From positions 6,024,001 through 6,088,000 of the forward strand of contig JAZGTH010000001.1 in the NCBI GenBank assembly GCA_036877525.1: 64,000 bases of DNA. The letters are read 5' to 3'. The position numbers and the translations under genes are program-made. The notes beneath the pieces are model-generated. The model was given only the letters and a program-made list of their open reading frames with translations. It searched no databases and was not told the origin of the DNA. The DNA comes from Chromobotia macracanthus (Eukaryota > Chordata > Actinopteri > Cypriniformes > Botiidae). This document shows positions 49,490-62,324 of this stretch, piece after piece; positions within the stretch are counted from its first letter, which is position 1, and the number at the start of each line of letters is the position of its first letter.

Positions 49490-50580
49490 ATATTTAGGGC
49501 ATGAGCACCAGGCTGGTGGACTGCACTGTAGGTGCAGGGCCCTATTGTTTATAGGGCACAAGCACTGAAAGTGATATAGTTTTCTTTAGGATCATTAGGG
49601 CTAAATCACAAAGTGTAAAGCACCCTCGTTCCCTTAGTATTATTATTATAATTCTTATTTTAAAATTTTTCAAAGTTTTGGGGGTTTTCGGGGACGAAAC
49701 TTTGTATGTGTATTGGTCTTATAGTGGTCTTGTATCAAACAATTTTTGCACTGACACCCATAAGCTTTGCCCAACAGGAAGATAAATTAAGGCCAAAAGA
49801 GAAACAGGAAGTCTCATCTTCTGCATTCTGCATTTGATTTACATCAAACTTGAGTTGTATATTTGGTGATAGGGGCTGATTACATGGATATGGCTATTTT
49901 TTGGTCATGTGGGCTGATCACATGGATGTGACTATTGTAAGTTACAGTCATTACGCCACCAACTAGCAGCAAGAAGTGCCACTTAAAATTTTAAATAGTC
50001 CACTATTATTTACAGAGCTAAAATGCAAGTGCCCACTGTGCGTTGTTTTTAGAGAAGCTGCATGCGTTGATGGTGCTGTAGTGGGCTTGGGCCTGTCATC
50101 GCTTGCAGCTATATTTATTATTAGGACCCAAGCACTGAAAGTATAAAAATGCAGGAAAAGGCTGGCACATGGGTAGGGCCCAACAGGAAGACTGATGACA
50201 TTGATGTGGCTTTTGTGAGGCAGTCACAGCACACCTGGCAGGTGTATTGCCTTGTCGACCTGAGCAACATTTGCACTGACACCCGTGTTGTATTTGTAGG
50301 ATTTTCACAAAACTAGGAGAATATTATGTCAAGACATTAAAGATGCTAAATTGTGAAGGGATATTTGATATCTCAAACAATGTTGCCATGGTGAAGCAAT
50401 GAATTTATGGTTATAAAATGGAAATAGGTGATTTCATTCAAACATGAGCTGTATGTTTGTTCCTAGGGACTGATGACATAGATGTGGCTATTGTGAGTCA
50501 CGGTCATAAAGCCACCATCTCAAGTGGTTTCATGGCAATCAAAATGGAAAAAGGAAATGTCTCATCAAACTACTCTGAAA
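49490..50580. repeat. Dispersed repeat with internal modules
   Basis: Repeated phrases include GGGCACAAGCACTGAAAG (49555) and GGACCCAAGCACTGAAAG (50124); CTGATCACATGGATGTGACT (49914), CTGATGACATTGATGTGGCT (50191) and CTGATGACATAGATGTGGCT (50470); and TTTTTGCACTGACACCC-like at 49743 and 50268. This indicates a duplicated core of about 270-570 bases. No coding frame; origin not identified. Confidence 0.55.
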
Positions 50581-51179
50581 TTGTAGTTTGACAAGCTACA
50601 AGGTCCTCATAAATTAAAATAGTCAAGATACAGTTAAGATACAAAAAGTAGTGAGCTACACTACAAGTACCTATCACAAAGTAGCTACATTGCACATCTA
50701 CATTAAAACTACTTAATTTTTTACATGACATTGTAGTGCCTAAGACAGATTAGAAACACAATGACTAGCTGTATTTCATTAATGTAACTACATATTGCAT
50801 TTGATAGTTCCTTTTATATGAACATTATAAGACTTCTAAGGATTTTCACCTTGACTTGAATGTTGGAAGACAAAGAGGGTTGACTTTCTCTCCGGACAAC
50901 AGAGGGCAACCTCGGACTGTTTCACACACCTCTTCAGGGTGTGACATCACAGTTTAAAGACCAGTGTGCAAGAACACAAGTCTCTTCTGGCATCCTGGCT
51001 CTCATCTTTTGAGCCTTCTTCTACAGTTACATCTTTTTAGTCCTTTGAGGACTTTCATCTGGATGAGAATGCTGAGCTAGATGCTGAGCTAGAAGTTTCA
51101 GCACACCTCCAAGCTTGTGCTAGGCTACAATCTTGTCTTTCCATTCATTAAAGACCAGCTGCATCAAACTGGTTCTCTC

Positions 51180-51701
51180 TCCCCCCCTGAAAACAATACA
51201 GACTTTAAGTTAACTGAAAATAACTCCACAACCGGAGTAACAAACGAAACTAAAACCGGAAAACGCCGGGGACAAAAAACAAGGCACGAAAACAAGACTA
51301 CACTTGACAGGAAAGCGCGAAGGCACGAAAACTGGGAAGCACGAGAGGTACAAAGACACATCCGAAACAGAACCGGCGCAAGACAGAGAACACACGGGAT
51401 TAAAAAGGGTAACAGACAAGGACGAACAGGTGTGCGAAACAAGCGCTAACTAGACAAGAAAACAAGGGGGCGGGGCCAAGACGCGCGACCGGAGAGCACA
51501 TGGCGAATGTAAACAAAACAGAGGCCACGTGCTTCCACACGAGACAAGGACCCAGAGCATGAGTTCAGATCCCGACTCCAAGAAACAAGAATAGAAGGAG
51601 TCAGGATCCAAACAACATGCTCTGACACAGAACACAGAGGATGTCAGGATCCTGGCAAGATAATCTAGAAAGACTCAGAACAGGAAGCCAGGACCCTGAC
51701 A
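51180..51701 (-). mobile_element. LTR-like dispersed repeat, copy D
   Basis: On the minus strand it begins TGTCAGGGTCCTGGCTTCC at 51701, then CCAGGATCCTGACATCC, GGATCCTGACTCC, ATCTGAACTCATGCTC, CACGTGGCC and CGCCATGTGCTC, and runs on as GC-rich sequence to about 51180. It is the longest and best preserved of the four copies. Probably a solo LTR: no internal genes are visible on either side, and the exact 3' end was not fixed. The Arg/Lys/Thr-rich plus-strand frame here is a compositional by-product. Confidence 0.6.
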
Positions 51702-51709
51702 GTGTCTTT

Positions 51710-52500
51710 CTCGCCTTATCAAATGTATTACTTGGTTATGAATGAGTGTCCTTTCAAATCTATATTTCTCTGTATCACGTCGTTGACAAACGCGATGAAA
51801 CATTTTGCATCAGAAAACTTTATGTAGCAAACTAAGTTTGGTACATAAAGTAGCAAAGTGTAATGATGACACCACTGAACACTGGTCATGAAACTTATCA
51901 TCCACCTACTTCATTGCTTAAAAATACCTAAAACATACTTGACCTTAATTACATCTATGTTGATACTCTAGCACGGGTAAAATGTATATTTAAATGTACT
52001 GTGAGTTGTTAATCATAATCTATTTACTTTATTTACTTTAGATACTCTTAAATGAATCACATTTAAAAAAAGTCTAAATTAATATCACTGACAATGCAGG
52101 GGTTGGCTGCTAAAAAGTATTGTTTATTAAAAAATACATGACATAGGCAGTAACACCAGACAAACACAATTTCTGGAAGCATAAAAGGGTCCAATCTTCA
52201 AACATCCACAAGATTCTTATGTTCTACATGCAAAAACATGTAGAACATGTAGAACAAGAAACAAACACAAGATACTATCAAATTAAACATGGCAAAAATA
52301 ATGGTGTCATTAACACACACAATTTAACACATTGTGTGTTACATGTTGAGTCAGACAATTTTTATACTGTTGCAAGTTGATCCAATGTGGGTTCTAAAGC
52401 AAAACAAGTTTTATTTTGAAAAACATGTCAGGTGTTAATAAACAGAGTTTCTACTAGGCACCTCAGTCTGGGCTTTTACCTTCTGTCATACAGTAGGCCT
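51710..52500. other. Downstream region of cacng1 (3' UTR side)
   Basis: AT-rich sequence containing the presumed cacng1 3' UTR. An AATAAACAATAC-like signal on the minus strand near 52125 (plus TTGTTTATT) is a possible polyadenylation site. A repeated phrase ATGTAGAACATGTAGAAC is near 52240. No gene. Confidence 0.35.
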
Positions 52501-52503
52501 GTT

Positions 52504-55500
52504 CTACATATGCTCAGGCTCAGCATCCATGCAGGTTTCCCAGGGGTTTCTGGGTATCTGTGGCATAGAAATGAGCAGTAGACCAATTCCACTAAGGAGA
52601 AGCAGGACAAAACCTGTGCAAGCACAAGCAAAAGACCAGGAATAGTAATACTCGATCCAGATAGTCTCCTCGCTTTCTATCATTCTCTTGACTGACTGCC
52701 GCATCACCTCTACTGAGATAATGGCACACAGACCTGAGAACAGAGATGATAATAAATATAGTAAATATACAGTGGCTCCCAAATTACTTTGAAAGCAAAA
52801 ACTGGTCGCAAGGTCATTTTTAATGGTTGTATTTGAATGTAAATTTACCTAGGAATCAGTCACAGGACCTCTTACTGTCAGAACCTCTTTGACCAATTAG
52901 ACATTCTAGAATTGTGTTTATTCTAGAATTTAAGTTTACTATTTATCTATGTGTACCTATGACGTGCAATACTATTGATCATTTATTGTAATCATACATT
53001 TAGTTGGTTGACTTTTATGATATATTTTATGCACAATGACATTAATCTACCTGGGTGACACAACACAGTATGCAAATGTATGTTCCATACATTTATAAGA
53101 AATAAGTTTCTGAACCCTTTGGAATTATGAAATTCAAAAAACCAAGATGTCTTGCAATTACTTCTTTTCATCTGCTTTTTCTTAAATATGGAATTAAATG
53201 AAGAACTTAAATAAACAAAATTTGATTTGAAAGGGGAAGAGCAATTAAACAAGTGCTGCCCGAACAGCAATACTTTAGTTTGTTTTCACATGTACATCAA
53301 ATTAATGATCCCATAAAGCTTGGAACACAGTACAGAAGTCATATGGATTTTGACTTGTGACACTGTGAGCCTGCTGACAAAAAGTTTGTTTTTAATGAAA
53401 AACTTTTTATTTTTCATCAAACTTAATACAATTAATCATTTTATTAATAATTGACTATACTTTTTAAAATAAATACTCAGATTGCAGGCTTATGTTTTTG
53501 CCTATTTGTATTTTAAGTAAATGCGTAATAATATCTAGCAACTGCCTCTGACTGAACTAATGAGATGTAAGGATCTGTAGAGCAAGACACAAACACAGAA
53601 GAAAGAAACAATATTCAACAAAAACATATTCCTACAGGATGTAAGAAATAGTAGGCTAAGCTAGTAGGAAGTTTGAACTAAACTTCTTAAGGTAAGACTT
53701 AATTAGTTAATTAGCTGCTTGTGTTCTGGTTGGAGATTCATTTAACAATTTTAGACACTTTAAGCCTTTGTCTTAAGTAGGGGGGCTTAGCTAAGAAGCA
53801 GCCAGTGAGCCACTGTTTAGGTAGCACTCAAAACTCGAGCAGCAGTGTAAGCGGTAGCTCTCGTGTAAAACATTCCTTGTGAGAAAACCTACAAGGGTAA
53901 AGACCTGCCACTCTACCTGCATGACTCCACTGAGGAGGGACACTGCAGGCTATGCTAAGTTCCCAGTTTTGTTCCCAATGCCTGTTCCTTTCTGTTACTT
54001 TTCCTTCTGCTAACATGTTATGATTTTGTTTCATCGTTTTCATTTAAAACATCTATGCTTCCTCAGAAGTCGCTGAAGTCGCTGCCCACAGTCATCATCC
54101 TTTGCTGTTGGATTTTTGAACTGCCAGTTGGCCATCAACAAAACAGATTGCACCTCTGAGTTTTGGCATTGACAGATCCATTGACATGAATCGGCAAGGA
54201 AAACACTGTATCTCGGCTAACTTTCACACACACTCATCATCCTTCAGGGCATTTAAGAAGTTTTCTTCTTCTAACACCTGGAAATTCAGACCACTGCCTT
54301 TTCTCTGCAATAACAGATAATTAGAAAATCATGCAATTACAGTCACTAACACATGGTTTCTGTTTTTCCTTCCCCCATAAGCCTATTCTCACTCAGTGCT
54401 GAGGTGGAAACTGATACTTTATGTACCTCTTTAACATCTTGTCTTGACAATGTCTACCCTCTCACTTCAGGCCAGCATGTGTGACACCCTCCAGTCCCAG
54501 TCTATCCCCTCACATCTACTGCAAGCAATCTCTCCATCACTGCTGCCTGAATGTACACAAATGTTTATACATCCATCATTCAAGTAGGCTTGGATAGTAA
54601 CTTAGTAGTAACACTTGCCCTCTCAGCGGTCAGCAATTATAGACCAGTTTCACTCCTACCATTTCTTTCAAATGTTCTTGAAAAGGTTGTATTTAACCAA
54701 CTCTTCTTATCTCTTACAGAACAACTTACTTGACAGTCAACAGTCTTTTCAAAAAAGGACATTCCACAGAGACTGCCCTCCTGTCTTTTATTGAAAATGT
54801 ATGGCAGGCAAGAGCCAATTCCATGTCATCTCTCCTAAATCTTGACACCTCTGCCGCCTTTGACACAGTGAACCACCAGATCCTGCTGTCAACCCACTCC
54901 AACATAGGCCTGCATGTTGAGCTGGTTCAGCTTATATCTCAAAGCTAGATTCTTCACGGTATCATGGAGGGGAGAGGAGTCAATATCATATCAGATGGCC
55001 ACTGGGGTTCCTTAGGAATCGGTTCTTGCTCCTCTTCTCAATATACATAGCTTCTTTGGGTTCAGTCATTAAAGCACAAGGCTTTGTACACCATTGTTAT
55101 GCAGACAACATGCAGCTTTACTTATCATTTCAGCAGATGACCCCACCATCTCTGCTCAGATCACTGCTTGCCTTTTAGACATCTCAGCCTGTATCAAGAA
55201 ACAACATCTTCAGCTCAACCTCAGTTGGAACTCCTTGTAATCCTGGTCAATCCATCATTAGAACTTCACTGTTCAACTTTTACACCTACTCTGCTGAAAT
55301 TCACATTTCAAATTCACAACTTACACTGCAACAATCTCTCGGTCATTCAGGTATGTGCTCTACAATATAAGGAAAATCAGACCTTTTCTGCCTGAGCCCA
55401 CAACGCAGCTCCTAGTCCAAGCACTCGTAATATCATGGCTGGCATACTGCAATACCCTACTAACTGGCCGTCTAGCCAATGCAAACGAGCCCCTGCAAAT

Positions 55501-58500
55501 GATACAAAATGCTGCAGGACATCTGGTCTTCAATCAACCAAGAAGAGCCCATGTTACACCCCTCCTGATCTCACTCCACTGGCTACCTGTAGCTGCCCAC
55601 ATTAAATTTAAATCTCTGACCCTGGCCTTCAGAACAGCCACCGGTACTTCACCCTCCTACCTCAACTCACTTCTTCAGATATACATCCCCTCCCACAAAC
55701 TATGTTCTGTAAACGGGCAATGTCTAGTTGTTTTTTGCTCAGAACAGGGTACCAAAGTACTCTTTAAGACATTCGCCTATTGTGTTCCTTCCTGGTGGAA
55801 TGAGCTGCCAGCCACCACCCTCACAACCTTCAAGAAACACATCTGTTTTGAAAACACTTGACTGTTCCCTAATGCTCCAATGTTCCACATCATTTAACAT
55901 TGTTTATAAAAAACTCTTTTTCTACTCTTCATTCTGTCCCTAGCATCAGAACTATTCATACTTGTAAATGTAGTGTTGGAGACTAGGTTTATTGGTTCTT
56001 AGTGGAAAATGTTACATGCTCTTTCTCTTTGTAAGTCACTTTGGATAAGAGCATCTGCTAAATGAATAAATGTGATAATGTAAAAGTCATAATCTTAATA
56101 ATTACTTGGGTAAGAGTATGCAATGAAAAGACAACTCAAGTAGCGAGTTACTTGTTATTTGGATGCGAATATATATAATTAATTTTCTCAAAAAAACTCA
56201 AAAAGTGTTTTATTTGCGAGTTCCAAGTAAAAAGAGACAGCAACCTTGGAATAAACTATGCATTTCTTAAAGTATTAAAATAATGATGAACGTTTGTCAG
56301 TAATGAAGTAAATTTTATTCATCACAAATATACAAGAGTAAGAGTAAATTTACTCCTAAAAATTTATATTTTCCAAAATGTTATTTAAGTAAAAGTAATA
56401 GAGTAAATGTAGTTCATTACTACCCATCTTTGGCTAATGCAGAAACTGGAGACTCAGAACGGTTTAATCTTTTATCGTCTCCTAGCACACAAGCTGCAAA
56501 CTCAGAATGGGAAGTTTCTGGTAAAGGCAAGCTTACACTACATGACTTTTAGCCAGATTTTGTGGTTGCAAACAGATTTCTAAGGTCTGTGTCAAAATCC
56601 CCAGAACGCTAATAAATTGTTGTGATCTGAGCTGTCACAGAATCTGTGATATTTTATATTTCAACAACAAGGTGGAATTAATCCAGTTAATTAATCCATG
56701 GTATAAATGGAAATGGCTTGAGTTCTCAGGCTTTCATACAAGTTCTTGAATGTACTTATGTGAGAAAACATTTTTCTGCAGTTGGTCAAGACTGCCTGCT
56801 GACTAAAGGTCTTGTAGTTCGCCCATCTTGTCAGAGTCAGTGTTATGTTGCATAGTATGTGCGCTGCTACAACAAGAACACCAAAGACGATAAGAAACCT
56901 TGCTGTTTAGTGTGAGCGCTACAGCAATTTAGGTAGTCTTACAGTCCTGTAGTGTGATCTTGTTTTAAAACATTACTGTGCTAGTGTTGAAGCAGTTTCA
57001 AATACATCAACATCCTGTGTTCAAAATCTCACAAGTGAGATAGGATAAGTCAGTCATCAGAATCAATATGCAAATTTCCTGCTACCTTAGGGGGGCAAGA
57101 CAAGCCTCTGCAACCTTTCTGAAGACGCAAGGTGACAGGGCCAAACCAAAGGGGGGGACCTTGTCTGCACAACATTCTTATGGGCATACACTTACATTGA
57201 GGACATCACCCATACATGAATGTTGACTGGACATGGCCAAAACCAAGGCACTTCAGACACCAGTCATGGCTGACGGAAGGAGAAATAAAGTGGCCACTTG
57301 CAGTATCAGAGGGGAGAAACGCCATCTTTATAAAGGTGCAATCCACTGTGGTTTTGCCCTTTGATTTGATGGAAATTCACTCTTTCACTCTGTTCGAATC
57401 AGACTGAATGATAAATCATTATAAAGGCGGAGTCCAAATCCTCAGTATTAATGCTACTAGATCTGTCTGCAGCCTTTGACACTGTCAATCACCAGATCCT
57501 TCTTAACACTCTGTCCTTGCTGGGGATCCAAAGAAGATCCTTCTGATAGATCCTTTAGGGTGTCGTGGAGAGGTGAGCTTTCCAAACCACATCATATGGT
57601 CACAGGGATCCCTCAAGTATCAGTCCTTGGACGACTTCTGTTCTCCATTTACACCACATAATTAGGTCCAATTATACAATCACATGCTATATTATATCAC
57701 TGCTTTACCGATGATGCCCAGATATTCTTCTCCTTCCACCCTGATGATCACACAGCATGCATATCAGCCTGTCTGGAAGACATCTCGGTTTGAATGACAA
57801 AACACCACCCACAATTCAACCCAGTCAAGACTGAACTTCTTGTCTTTCAAGGTCCTACAGCCTACACAATTTCACAGCCCAGCTAGGCTCTACAACCTTA
57901 ATGCCAACAAGGACAGCCAGAAACCTTGGTGAAGTCTTTGATGACCAGCTGACATTCTCTGTCCACATTGCCAAATCATGACCCTGTAGATTTGCCTTAT
58001 GTAACATTTGGAAAATCCAGCCTTATCTCACTGAACATGCAACACAGCTTCTTGTCAAGTTCCTTGGTCCATTTCTAGGCTGGACTACTACAATGCTCTG
58101 TTGGCCGGTCTTCCAGCACGGGCACTCAACCCACTACACCTGATTCAGAAAGCAGAAGCTTGACCTGTCTCCAAATAGCCTAAAAGAGCCCATGTCACAC
58201 ACTTCACTGTCTTTCATAAATACCTGAGATGAGTTTGATCAAGAAAATAAACAAACCCTTTCTCCTCTCTGCCCAAGATGTAATACAACTGGTAAGTGTA
58301 ACTGTGTACTGCTGATGTTATTGCCTCCTTATGATTTATCGCTTCATTGTTTTCCTAACCTTGTAAGTTGCTTTGGATAAAAGTGTCTGCTAAATGCCTA
58401 AATGTAAATATAACCTACCATTGAGAATTAGGTTAAGGTAAGAAAACCTTAGAAGAACCTTTTGAACACTGATCTGTTACATACCTGTTCACTAACTGAT

Positions 58501-61500
58501 TTTTAACCCAATAAAGTTACAGATTGCAGTTTTATAGAATGTAGACATTTGTCTTCCTTCCTAGTTTTAGACATTGCTGATAGATACTTGTATAGGGCCT
58601 TATAAGGTACACAATTATTGGTTTGCAGTGCTCTGTAGAAATCAGAATCTTTACAAATTAGGGTGTAACTGAGGAAGATCACACCGAAACACAATCACAA
58701 ACGGACCAGTCTGTGCTTCTGGAGAAGTTGTTGAAATAGACTGCAAGTTAACACACAACATTGGACTGTGAACAGTTACTCTTCAATAAAACTTTACATG
58801 TTTGTGGTTTTAGTTAACTCGGTTTGTATTTAGATGGCCCGTACAAAATTCCTGTATGTGTAATATATTTTAAAAAATTACCACAAAGTTGCCATTTATA
58901 TATAGCCATAATGATACAAACTGCACTGATACAATGGGGTGAAGATCAAAACACAGCTTTATTTAAGGTAATCCACAGTCTTAATCCAAGTCACAGGCAA
59001 GAGGTCAAAAACACAGGGTAAACAGTCCTAACCAACCAGCCAGGAAGGAGGGCCAAGTCCATGGATAGGTGGCATGGTTGTGACTGAGGCAGATCTGTAA
59101 ACCAGGGTAGACCAGACTGAGCAAGTGGCCAAGGCAGGGCTGAAGGCCAACACAGCAGATCAGATTAACACCACAACAGAGCAGATGGGATTGAAGACCC
59201 CCACAGTGGAACAGATCACCACAACCGCATAGATGTACCTAAGACTCCCACTGCAGAGCAGACCACCTAAGTGAAACAGATGAGGCAGGACACCCCCCAG
59301 CAGGTGAAGCTGAAGACCCCCAGGGCAGATCTGGATGAACTGGAGACTAATCAGGCAAAACTGTAACATGGAGCATGGAGAGGTTAAGGTTTACCTCAGG
59401 GCAAGAAGCTCTGGGGTGTCTTCCATGGTCATAACAAGACAAGCAGGGTATTCCAGGTTGTCCTTCGGGGTCACATCAGGGCGGAAAGCAAATGCAGAGA
59501 CAACCTCTGTGGTTACATCAGGGCAGACAGGGAACTGGGGGTGACAACCTCTGTAATTGCATGAGGGCAGAAAGAAAACTTCGTGAAAACCTCTGTGATC
59601 ACATCAGGGCAGATAAGAAACTCGGAGACAATCTCTATGTCACAGCAGGACAGACAGGAAACTCGGGTGCAACATTCATGAACATCCAGCTGTGCTATGC
59701 CAAAATCTGAGTAGATTTTGTGGGAATCACAGGACTAGAGGGTGCTAAAAGCTCCATGGTCACTGGAGCTAGCTGCCCACTGCCTCTCCCAAGTTTAAGG
59801 GAAGCATCCTCCTCTACCCCACCAACAGGTCAAAAGAAGCACATACTCCAGGACGGGCCAGTGACCCTTGAGAACCATCACAAATGTTTCTGAACTGTTG
59901 AGTCCATAACAAAAGAAATCGATAAAAGAAAAATCTGGGAAGTCAGTGAAATTTGTGATGTCTTGAAAGTCCTTAATATGGTCAGAGAGACTGGTTACCT
60001 TGGTGAAGACGGATGATTCTTGCTGCTGGATCCATGTGTGGTGAAGTAATGTTATAAACTGCTCTGATACAATGGGAAGTTCCAAACACAGCTTTATTGA
60101 AATTAATCCACAATCATAATCCAAGTCATAAGCAAGGGGTCAAAAACACAGGGTAAATAGTCCAAATCACAAATCAAGAAGGTAAACAGGAAATCAGGCA
60201 GAGGACCATAACCAGAACATGAAAAGGAAACAACAGATGCTCAGAATTACAGCATAGTACTAACAAGGCTTTGCAAAGAATGCCTGAATGACAATAAGGC
60301 TAATACAGGGTGATCCTAACGGTTAATGAAACAGCTGAATGCAATTAGGGATGATGAGACCAGACAGAGAGTTATGGGAAATGTTGTCCATGATTGAATG
60401 GCAATGGTCTGGGGAGTGCCTTCTAGTGGATGTAAAGGGCACTCCAACTAGTAATTATTACAAATATATGTGAAAAATCTAAATGAATGTGGCCCTGTCT
60501 GTGAAATCCAGACAAAATTATCATTATCCAATAATGAGATTATCATAGGAGCATCAAAGTTTCAATAATTATTTTAATCTATCAATAATAATCAAACATT
60601 TTTCTATGATTTTAATCTTTGACATGGCCTTACTTAGACAATAATAAAGATATCAAGGTTATATTTACACAGAATATTGTTTAAGTTATGTAGGATGATT
60701 TTATGTAAAAAACAGTAAATCACAAAAAATGACTTTAGCTAGGTTTTTATAGGCAGGGTCTCAAATGTTTTCTGCTTCATAAATATATATAGATGTATAT
60801 CAAAAGTAATTGTTATATATGTGGACAGATAAACATGTTAAAACAATGTGCATTGGGAAACCTATATTAATAAAATGTTATTGAATATTTGTGCTATTTG
60901 TAATATTGTATGTTCCTCTATGGCCATTTATCAGATATGTGCAGTGTCTTACCTGCAAAAGCAAAAAACATGCCAGCAGGCTTGTACAGGTAATCCTTTT
61001 CCTTCCTGAGGGAACCCAATACACACAAAGTGCCCAGAATTATAAAGACAAGACTGAAGATGGCTATGGCAGCTGCTGAGATGTTGTACTCTAAGTAAAG
61101 ATAAAGATAAATAAGCAAGATCTATATACATTTTCTGAGGACTAATAGGAGGTTGTTGTATGCATTGGGAGGATAGGAAAATATTTAAATGGGAATTTAT
61201 AGACTCATTTAATGCATTACAGTTCTTTTCTTAGAAGCCTGTATGAACAGATTCCATTTACTACTCTGCAGTCTCATATACAATATCCAAGGGCAATCTG
61301 TGGAAAGAACAAATGTGCACTTTAAAGATACTCCAATTAACCCGCAGAGGCTCATCATCAGTTCTGATGTCAGCATCAGGGCACATTCCAGAATGACAAC
61401 AGAATTATAATTGAAATATAAATCAGTTCATGATTTTCCAGCAATTTGCAGTTCTGATTAGTTAAATGAAAATGCAGTCTACCAGGGTGTCATAACATCA

Positions 61501-61972
61501 CATACAACTTTTAAAGGAATAGTTCACACAAAGATAAAAATTCTTCCATTATCTACTCACCCTCATGTCATTCCAAACCTATATGACGTTGTGTACTATG
61601 GAACACAAAAGAAGATATTGTGAGACGGGTCAAGGGGTTTCACTGTTTTTGGTTACCAATGTACTTCAAAATATCTTTTATTGTTTCCTCAGAAGCAAAA
61701 AAGTCATGCAGGTTTGGAATGACATAAAGGTCTTTTTGGATGAACTACCCCATTAAATGTTACACTCCTTAATGCCTTGAACGCTCCAGGGATTAATTTA
61801 TACTCCGCAGAAAAATAGTACACAAAAGCATTCTCAAAGCAGTTGGTTTGGTCACAGTTTTGAAGTCTCTTCTCTTGGTTTAACTGTATGACCTCACCTC
61901 TCTGAGTTTTTACTTCAAAGATCTCAGAGTCTTCCCCTGGTGTGAAGTGTCTGAAGTAGGAGCAGTTGATTT
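52504..61972 (-). CDS. cacng1: cacng1, voltage-dependent calcium channel gamma-1 subunit, exons 2-4 (5' partial)
   Basis: Four-helix, claudin-fold auxiliary subunit of the skeletal-muscle L-type calcium channel. Exon 2 (61972-61898) encodes [20 protein letters not shown] with the N-linked glycosylation-type loop. Exon 3 (61090-60953) encodes helix 2 ([20 protein letters not shown]), a basic loop RKEKDY and the start of helix 3. Exon 4 (52733-52504) encodes the rest of helix 3, [17 protein letters not shown], helix 4 ([14 protein letters not shown], then IGLLLI) and the C-terminus [14 protein letters not shown] before TAG. Phases are 1/2 at each junction and all sites are GT/AG. Exon 1 (helix 1 and the GLW loop) was not found up to 64000, so it lies off the right edge. 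Intron 3 is 8.2 kb. The teleost paralogue (a or b) cannot be decided. Confidence 0.95.
52734..54190. other. cacng1 intron 3, 3' part, no recognised feature
   Basis: AT-rich intron sequence between exon 4 and the first L2-like LINE. No coding signal or repeat that I recognise. Confidence 0.4.
54200..56075 (+). mobile_element. L2-like LINE in cacng1 intron 3 (antisense to gene)
   Basis: Plus-strand reverse-transcriptase pieces: [51 protein letters not shown], then after a decayed YADN-type box the C-terminal part with [33 protein letters not shown] and [11 protein letters not shown]. The 3' end TAAGAGCATCTGCTAAATG plus AATAAATG is a typical L2-type tail. Several frameshifts and stops; inactive. 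Confidence 0.9.
56090..56440. repeat. Possible DNA-transposon repeat next to the L2 tail
   Basis: Runs of AAGTAAAAGTAATAGAGTAA and the end TTACTACCCATCTTTGG match the usual ends of a fish hAT-like repeat (CCAAAGATGGGTAGTAA). It begins immediately after the LINE tail. The left terminus is not clear. Confidence 0.45.
56445..57410. other. cacng1 intron 3, mid part, no recognised feature
   Basis: Sequence of mixed composition between the two L2 copies. No host exon, recognisable transposon motif or tandem repeat was seen. Confidence 0.35.
57415..58410 (+). mobile_element. Second L2-like LINE relic, same orientation
   Basis: Starts within the reverse transcriptase: [20 protein letters not shown], then [17 protein letters not shown] (PQGSVLGP-type box), [20 protein letters not shown] and [16 protein letters not shown]. 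The 3' end AAAAGTGTCTGCTAAATGCC with TAAATGTAAAT is the L2-type tail. 5'-truncated and full of stops. Confidence 0.85.
58915..60450 (-). mobile_element. Ty3/gypsy relic: LTR, gag start, VNTR, partial second LTR
   Basis: A block at 60050-60170 (TCTGATACAATGGGAAG, CACAGCTTTATTGAAATTA, AATCCAAGTCATAAGCAAG) is repeated in the same orientation at 58930-59030, giving two LTR 3' ends in minus sense. AATAAAGCTGTGTT serves as polyadenylation signal within each. Inward of the 60-kb LTR (minus strand, 60040-59800) a decayed gag start is visible, with [20 protein letters not shown]. The upstream LTR probably extends to about 60450. The interior is otherwise lost and contains the VNTR at 59440-59690. Confidence 0.6.
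59440..59690. repeat. VNTR of about 50-base units
   Basis: Four to five imperfect copies of a unit carrying ACAACCTCTGTGGTTACATC and AGGGCAGACAGGGAACT. Units begin near 59500, 59549, 59588 and 59628. A looser, CAGA-rich version extends left to about 59090. Confidence 0.75.
60451..60952. other. cacng1 intron 3, 5' part, no recognised feature
   Basis: AT-rich intron sequence next to exon 3; nothing recognised. Confidence 0.35.
61511..61757. mobile_element. Hairpin MITE (TTAAAGGAATAGTTCAC family)
   Basis: Left TTAAAGGAATAGTTCA and right TGAACTACCCCATTAAA are inverted. Inside, CATGTCATTCCAAACCTATA (61565) pairs with GCAGGTTTGGAATGACAT (61709), and AAGATATT with AATATCTT-like. The whole 247-bp element can fold on itself. 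It lies in cacng1 intron 2. Confidence 0.75.
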
Positions 61973-62324
61973 CTGTTAAAAACAAACACATAAATATTGT
62001 TTTTTTTAAAGAATGACATTTTTACAGTAAAACACTTTTACTGTACTATTACTGCATTGTACTGCAGTATTACAAGATGTATTTAATTACAAGCATTGTT
62101 TGCCTTTTAGTGTATTTATTTCAGTGTAGTAATTTGTAAATGGTAAACTATGCATTTCACATTTTTATACAGGTGTTATAAGTTATGTAAGTAATAATCA
62201 TAGATAATCTTGAAATAACTTTGCCACAGTTTTGGATTTTAAATTCTACACTTTGTTTGCCATTGAAAGTATAAAGAGTAATGTGTCTTTTTAGACTTGA
62301 ATGTTATGCCAAGATTCATACCCA

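Noticed and set aside
51117..51449. 110-codon Lys/Arg/Thr-rich plus-strand frame
   Set aside because: It lies inside LTR-like copy D, and its composition follows from the repeat; no recognisable domain.
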